NCBI RefSeq assembly: GCF_022374895.2
Contig: NZ_CP092423.2
Coordinates: 4,030,001 to 4,094,000 of the forward strand
Length of the DNA stretch: 64,000 nt
Source of the DNA: Mycobacterium lentiflavum
Lineage (GTDB): Bacteria > Actinomycetota > Actinomycetes > Mycobacteriales > Mycobacteriaceae
Direction of reading: 5' to 3'
The number at the start of each line of letters is the position of its first letter. Within the stretch, counting starts at the first letter, position 1. The position numbers and the translations under genes were made by a program. This document shows positions 60,358 through 64,000 of this stretch, in pieces. Under the pieces are notes generated by a model. The model ran no database searches, was not told where the DNA came from, and saw only the letters and a program-made list of their open reading frames with translations.

Positions 60358-61461
60358 TCAGACTGCGACCAGGTCGTCGGCATGCACCGCGGGCCGGCGC
60401 AACTCGTCGGGCAGCTCGGAGGTCGACCGGCCCATCATGGTCGCCAGCTCGGCCGCGTCGTAGGCGACCACGCCGCGGGCCACCATCGTCGCGTCCGGTC
60501 CGTGCAATTCGACGACGTCGCCCCCGTAGAACCGGCCCGTCACCGCGGTGATGCCGGCGGCCAGCAGCGAGCGGCGGTGCTGCACCACCGCACGCACCGC
60601 GCCCGCGTCGAGGCTGAGCGAACCGGTGGACTCGGCGGCATATCGCACCCAGAACCGGCGGGCCGACATCCGCGCGGGCCGGGCGGCGAACACCGTGCCC
60701 GACGAGGCGTCGGTGAGAGCCGTCGCGGCATCCGACGCCCCGGCCAGCAGCACCGGCACCCCGGCGTCGGCGGCCAGCAGCGCCGAGGACATCTTCGACG
60801 CCATGCCGCCGGTGCCCAACGGGCTGCCCGGACCGGCCACCACACCGACCAGGTCCGACGCCGCGGCTACTTCGGGAATGAAGCGGGCCCCCTTGGCCTT
60901 TCGCGGATCGGTGTCGTAGAGGCCGTCGATGTCGGAGAGCAGCACCAGCGCCTCGGCGCCTACCAGGTGGGCCACCAGTGCCGACAGGCGGTCGTTGTCG
61001 CCGAACCGGATCTCGTTGGTGGCCACCGTGTCGTTTTCGTTGACGATCGCGACCGCGTGCAGCGCGCGCAACCGGTCCAGGGTGCGCTGGGCGTTGGTGT
61101 GCTGTGCCCGCATCGAAATGTCGTGCGCGGTCAGCAGTACCTGCCCGACCGTACGACCGTAGCGAGCGAACGCGGCACTCCACGCGTTCACCAGCGCGAC
61201 CTGGCCCACGCTGGCGGCGGCCTGCTTGGTCGCCAAGTCCTTTGGGCGACGGGATAATCCGAGCGGCTCAATGCCCGCGGCGATCGCACCCGAGGACACG
61301 ATGACGACGTCGGTACCCGCTTTCATGCGCGCCTCGATTGCATCGGCCAGACCGGCCAGTCGGCCGGCGTCGAACACCCCGGACGGTGCGGTCAGCGCGT
61401 TGGTGCCAATCTTGACGACCAGACTACGAGCGGTGCGGATGGCTTCGCGGTGGGCACTCAC
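60358..61461 (-). CDS. proB: Glutamate 5-kinase
   Basis: 367 residues. Amino-acid-kinase domain (SLVVKIGTNALTAPSG; LLTAHDISMRAQHTNAQRTL; GTGGMASKMSSALLA) followed by a C-terminal PUA domain (about 275-360). It phosphorylates glutamate in the first step of proline synthesis. ATG 61461 overlaps the obg stop by 4 nt, so it is in the rplU-rpmA-obg-proB gene run as in M. tuberculosis. Confidence 0.96.
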   Translation of the reverse strand: MSAHREAIRTARSLVVKIGTNALTAPSGVFDAGRLAGLADAIEARMKAGTDVVIVSSGAIAAGIEPLGLSRRPKDLATKQAAASVGQVALVNAWSAAFARYGRTVGQVLLTAHDISMRAQHTNAQRTLDRLRALHAVAIVNENDTVATNEIRFGDNDRLSALVAHLVGAEALVLLSDIDGLYDTDPRKAKGARFIPEVAAASDLVGVVAGPGSPLGTGGMASKMSSALLAADAGVPVLLAGASDAATALTDASSGTVFAARPARMSARRFWVRYAAESTGSLSLDAGAVRAVVQHRRSLLAAGITAVTGRFYGGDVVELHGPDATMVARGVVAYDAAELATMMGRSTSELPDELRRPAVHADDLVAV

Positions 61462-62900
61462 AGCTCGTCACCGCGTTCACGCCGCCGACGGCGGGCCGCC
61501 TTGCGCTCGTCGGCGCCGATGCGCTCGGTGCGTTCAAGCCGTGCGTCGGTGCCGCGGCCCGTCAGCGGAACCTGTTGGCCCGCCGGCGTTTGCGGCTCCC
61601 AATCAAATGTCATTTCGCCGATGGTCACCGCGCAGCCGGGCTGTGCGCCCAGCCGCAACAGCTCCTCCTCGACGCCGAGGCGGGCGAGGCGGTCGGCCAG
61701 GTAGCCCACCGCTTCGTCGTTGTCGAAATTGGTCTGGCCGATCCAGCGTTCGGGCCGGGCCCCGGTGACCACGAAACCGCCCTCCCCGTCGGACTCGACG
61801 GTGAAACCGCTGTCGTCCACGGGCACCGGGCGGATCACCGGGCGTCGCGCCACCGGCGCCGGGCGCGAGGCGTTGTACTCCGAGATCATCTTCGATAGCC
61901 CAAAGATCAACGGCTGCAACCCTTCCCGGGTTACTGTCGATACCAGGAACACCGGCCAGCCGCGCTCGGCGATCTCGTCGCGGACGAACTCGGCAAGCTC
62001 ACGCGCCTCGGGTACGTCAATCTTGTTCAGTACCACCGCCCGCGGCCGCTCGGCCAGGTCGACCAGCGCCGCATCGCCTTGCAGGGTCGGCGTGTAAGCG
62101 GCGAGTTCGGCTTCCAGCGCGTCGATGTCGGAGATCGGGTCGCGGCCGGGCTCGGCAGTGGCGCAGTCGACAACATGCACCAGCACCGCGCATCGTTCGA
62201 TGTGGCGCAGGAAATCCAGCCCAAGGCCGCGGCCTTGCGACGCGCCCGGGATCAAGCCGGGCACGTCGGCGACGGTGAACGACTGCTCGCCGGCCGAGAC
62301 GACGCCGAGATTGGGAACCAGTGTGGTGAACGGATAGTCGGCGACCTTGGGTTTGGCCGCCGAGATGACCGATACCAGCGACGACTTGCCCGCCGACGGA
62401 AAGCCGACCAGCCCGACGTCCGCGACAGTCTTGAGCTCAAGGGTGAGATCGCGGGCCTGGCCGGGCTCACCCAGCAGCGCGAAGCCGGGTGCCTTGCGCG
62501 CCCGGGACGCGAGCGCCGCGTTGCCCAGCCCGCCGCGGCCGCCCGCGGCGGCTTCGAAGCGGGTGCCCACACCGACCAAATCGGCCAGCAGGCGGCCGTT
62601 TTCGTCCAGCACGACGGTGCCGTCGGGGACCTTGACTTCCAGATCCGCACCCGCCGCGCCGTCGCGGTTGCTGCCCGCCCCCTGCTTGCCGTTGGGAGCG
62701 GTGACGTGCGGCCGGAAATGGTAATCCAGCAGCGTGTGTACGGCGGGATCGACAACAAAGACGATGCTGCCGCCACGGCCGCCATTCCCGCCGTCGGGGC
62801 CGCCGAGCGGCTTGAACTTCTCGCGATGAACCGAGGCGCAGCCGTTACCGCCGGAGCCCGCTCGGGCGTGGATGACGACTCGATCGACAAACCGAGGCAT
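61458..62900 (-). CDS. obg: Obg/CgtA GTPase
   Basis: 480 residues. Glycine-rich OBG fold (FVDRVVIHARAGSGGNGCAS; FKPLGGPDGGNGGRGGSIVF), a GTPase domain with G1 GFPSAGKSSLV, G3 DVPGLIPGASQGRGLG and G4 NKIDVPEA, and a C-terminal OCT-type domain. Obg binds the 50S subunit and is essential for ribosome assembly and stress response. GAGAGG precedes ATG 62900. It follows rpmA by 42 nt. Confidence 0.97.
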   Translation of the reverse strand: MPRFVDRVVIHARAGSGGNGCASVHREKFKPLGGPDGGNGGRGGSIVFVVDPAVHTLLDYHFRPHVTAPNGKQGAGSNRDGAAGADLEVKVPDGTVVLDENGRLLADLVGVGTRFEAAAGGRGGLGNAALASRARKAPGFALLGEPGQARDLTLELKTVADVGLVGFPSAGKSSLVSVISAAKPKVADYPFTTLVPNLGVVSAGEQSFTVADVPGLIPGASQGRGLGLDFLRHIERCAVLVHVVDCATAEPGRDPISDIDALEAELAAYTPTLQGDAALVDLAERPRAVVLNKIDVPEARELAEFVRDEIAERGWPVFLVSTVTREGLQPLIFGLSKMISEYNASRPAPVARRPVIRPVPVDDSGFTVESDGEGGFVVTGARPERWIGQTNFDNDEAVGYLADRLARLGVEEELLRLGAQPGCAVTIGEMTFDWEPQTPAGQQVPLTGRGTDARLERTERIGADERKAARRRRRERGDEL

Positions 62901-62942
62901 CGGGGGTCCTCTCAGCTACCCGCATGCACGGGCGCAGCGACC

Positions 62943-63209
62943 TTAGTCGGTGGTCTGCCCGGCCGCGACGATGCTGACGGTCTTACGGCCGCGCTTGAGG
63001 CCGAACTGGACGGCGCCGGCTTCCTTGGCGAACAACGTGTCGTCGCCGCCACGCCCGACATTGACGCCGGGGTGGAAGTGGGTGCCACGCTGGCGGACGA
63101 TGATTTCGCCGGCCTTCACGATCTGGCCGCCGAATCGCTTGACGCCCAGCCGCTGAGCGGCGGAGTCGCGACCGTTGCGCGAGCTGGAAGCGCCCTTCTT
63201 GTGTGCCAT
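62943..63209 (-). CDS. rpmA: 50S ribosomal protein L27
   Basis: 88 residues with N-terminal AHKKGASSSRNGRDSAAQRLG and QRGTHFHPGVNVGRGGDDTL, diagnostic of L27, which reaches the peptidyl-transferase centre. No N-terminal extension like that cleaved in Firmicutes. GGAGG about 9 nt before the ATG. Second gene after rplU. Confidence 0.98.
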   Translation of the reverse strand: MAHKKGASSSRNGRDSAAQRLGVKRFGGQIVKAGEIIVRQRGTHFHPGVNVGRGGDDTLFAKEAGAVQFGLKRGRKTVSIVAAGQTTD

Positions 63210-63267
63210 GTCTATGAGCCTCCGCTCAGTGCTGTCGGTTCTGTCTGTTCTTCGCCGGACGGGCCGG

Positions 63268-63579
63268 TCACGCGATTCCGGTGACCTTCAGGACCGTCAA
63301 CTGCTGACGGTGGCCCTGACGCTTGTGGTAGCCGGTCTTGTTCTTGAACTTGTGGATACGGATCTTCGGGCCCTTGGTGTGCTCGAGCACTTCGCCGGTC
63401 ACGGCTACCTTGGCCAGCGCGGCAGCGTCGGAAGTGACGGTCGCACCGTCAACCACCAGCGCCACCGGCAACGACACCTGGGCGCCGGGCTCGGATTCGA
63501 GCTTCTCGACCTTGACCACGTCACCGACGGCAACCTTGTACTGCTTGCCACCGGCCTTGACGATTGCGTAGGTCGCCAT
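63268..63579 (-). CDS. rplU: 50S ribosomal protein L21
   Basis: 103 residues from ATG 63579, with AGGAG upstream; longer in-frame starts are not supported. MATYAIVKAGGKQYKVAVGD and the C-terminal HKFKNKTGYHKRQGHRQQLT are typical of L21, which binds 23S rRNA. First gene of rplU-rpmA-obg-proB. Confidence 0.98.
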   Translation of the reverse strand: MATYAIVKAGGKQYKVAVGDVVKVEKLESEPGAQVSLPVALVVDGATVTSDAAALAKVAVTGEVLEHTKGPKIRIHKFKNKTGYHKRQGHRQQLTVLKVTGIA

Positions 63580-63909
63580 CGTTGCTCCTGCCTCTTCCTT
63601 ACGTCTTCCGCGCGCGTGCAAACCGCGATGCGCGTGGTGGGTCTGGGGAGCGGGAGAATCTTCCCGCCTGTCGTCCGCCGAAGTCAGCCGCCCGGCTTGA
63701 CGACAACTGTCCAAGGGTACGTGACCAGCGGCTACAGGGTCAAACCGGCACCCGGGCGAGCCGCGGCAGGCTCCAGGCCTGGTCAGCACCCCCCGAGGCG
63801 GGGCCCGGCAACGTTAAGAACCGCTCTTTCCAGGTATTTATTGCCTGTTAGCTAACCTCTGACGGTAGGCCGTCCAGGTAGCAGCTGTCGATTTCGCGGT
63901 CGCCGCGGG
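63580..63909. other. rplU leader and promoter region
   Basis: A 330-nt gap with no gene. It should hold the promoter and a long leader for the rplU operon (leftward). A 10-bp palindrome GTTAGCTAAC is at 63847-63856. A hairpin CGCGG-TCG-CCGCG (63895-63907) sits directly after the rne stop codon and may contribute to its termination. In M. tuberculosis dctA lies between rplU and rne; it is absent here. Confidence 0.4.
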
Positions 63910-64000
63910 TTAGTCAGCGTGGATGGGCGGACCTGCCGGCCTGCCCGCCGCGCGCCGGCGACGTGGACGTCCGAAGCCCGAGTCGGCGTCGGCCCCGTTC
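63910..64000 (-). CDS. rne: Ribonuclease E, C-terminal end (partial)
   Basis: Reading leftward from the window edge, the last ~29 codons end ...GFGRPRRRRAAGRPAGPPIH-AD before TAA at 63910-63912. The basic Pro/Arg-rich tail and its position next to rplU match the C-terminus of mycobacterial RNase E (Rv2444c). Only the tail is in the window, so the identification rests on synteny and composition. Confidence 0.6.
   Translation of the reverse strand, partial: NGADADSGFGRPRRRRAAGRPAGPPIHAD

Noticed and set aside
1..64000. tRNA genes, CRISPR arrays, intact insertion sequences
   Set aside because: No cloverleaf-like segment, no regularly spaced repeats and no transposase reading frame with terminal inverted repeats were found by eye.

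Overview
The window is a high-GC mycobacterial chromosome segment, most likely from a nontuberculous species. From one end to the other, its core genes follow the Mycobacterium tuberculosis H37Rv order from about Rv2409c to Rv2444c: transglutaminase-like / alpha-E / ATP-grasp operon, rpsT, holA, comEC, comEA, DegV, octT, gpgP, rsfS, nadD, VWA protein, MoxR, proA, MscS-like channel, membrane cyclase, rbsK, isoprenylcysteine methyltransferase-like, nadE, proB, obg, rpmA, rplU and the tail of rne. All identifications are by reading protein motifs and recalling family members; no database was searched.

Three accessory blocks interrupt this backbone. Block 1 (about 7.6-33.6 kb) lies between comEA and the DegV gene, where M. 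tuberculosis has eis; no eis-like gene is visible. It holds two acyl-CoA dehydrogenases, a 3665-residue two-module polyketide synthase and, divergently, papA-mmpL-(PE-PPE hydrolase)-fadD. That order matches the trehalose polyphleate (TPP) locus known from M. smegmatis and M. abscessus. Next come a DapB-like oxidoreductase and an mmpS-mmpL4-type pair. Both acyltransferase domains carry the malonyl signature, module 1 is KS-AT-KR-ACP without a DH, and module 2 is KS-AT-DH-ER-KR-ACP. This suits alternating CH=CH and CH2-CH2 units such as those of phleic acids. PapA would acylate trehalose, MmpL would export the product, the PE-PPE hydrolase would finish assembly outside, and FadD (a fatty acyl-AMP ligase) would load the starter.

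Block 2 (about 37.1-38.3 kb) is a methyltransferase gene with a short scar of a second copy just upstream. Block 3 (about 50.1-60.4 kb), between nadE and proB, contains: an isochorismatase-like hydrolase; an EspC-like/WXG toxin module with a candidate immunity gene and a twice-frameshifted gene on the opposite strand; a membrane Ser/Thr kinase; a secreted CHAP amidase; a flavin monooxygenase; a class II-like sirtuin; and a cytochrome P450 with a divergent TetR regulator and a perfect 17-bp palindrome between them.

The core operons are tightly packed, with 1-4 nt overlaps of the TGATG/ATGA type: Rv2411c-2409c, nadD-rsfS-gpgP-octT-degV, obg-proB and cyclase-mscS. Points that deserve checking include the DH-less A-type module in the PKS, the degenerate catalytic residues of the cyclase, the in-frame stop between the EspC-like and toxin genes, and several strong palindromes in promoter regions. 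I saw no tRNA, rRNA, CRISPR array or intact insertion sequence.
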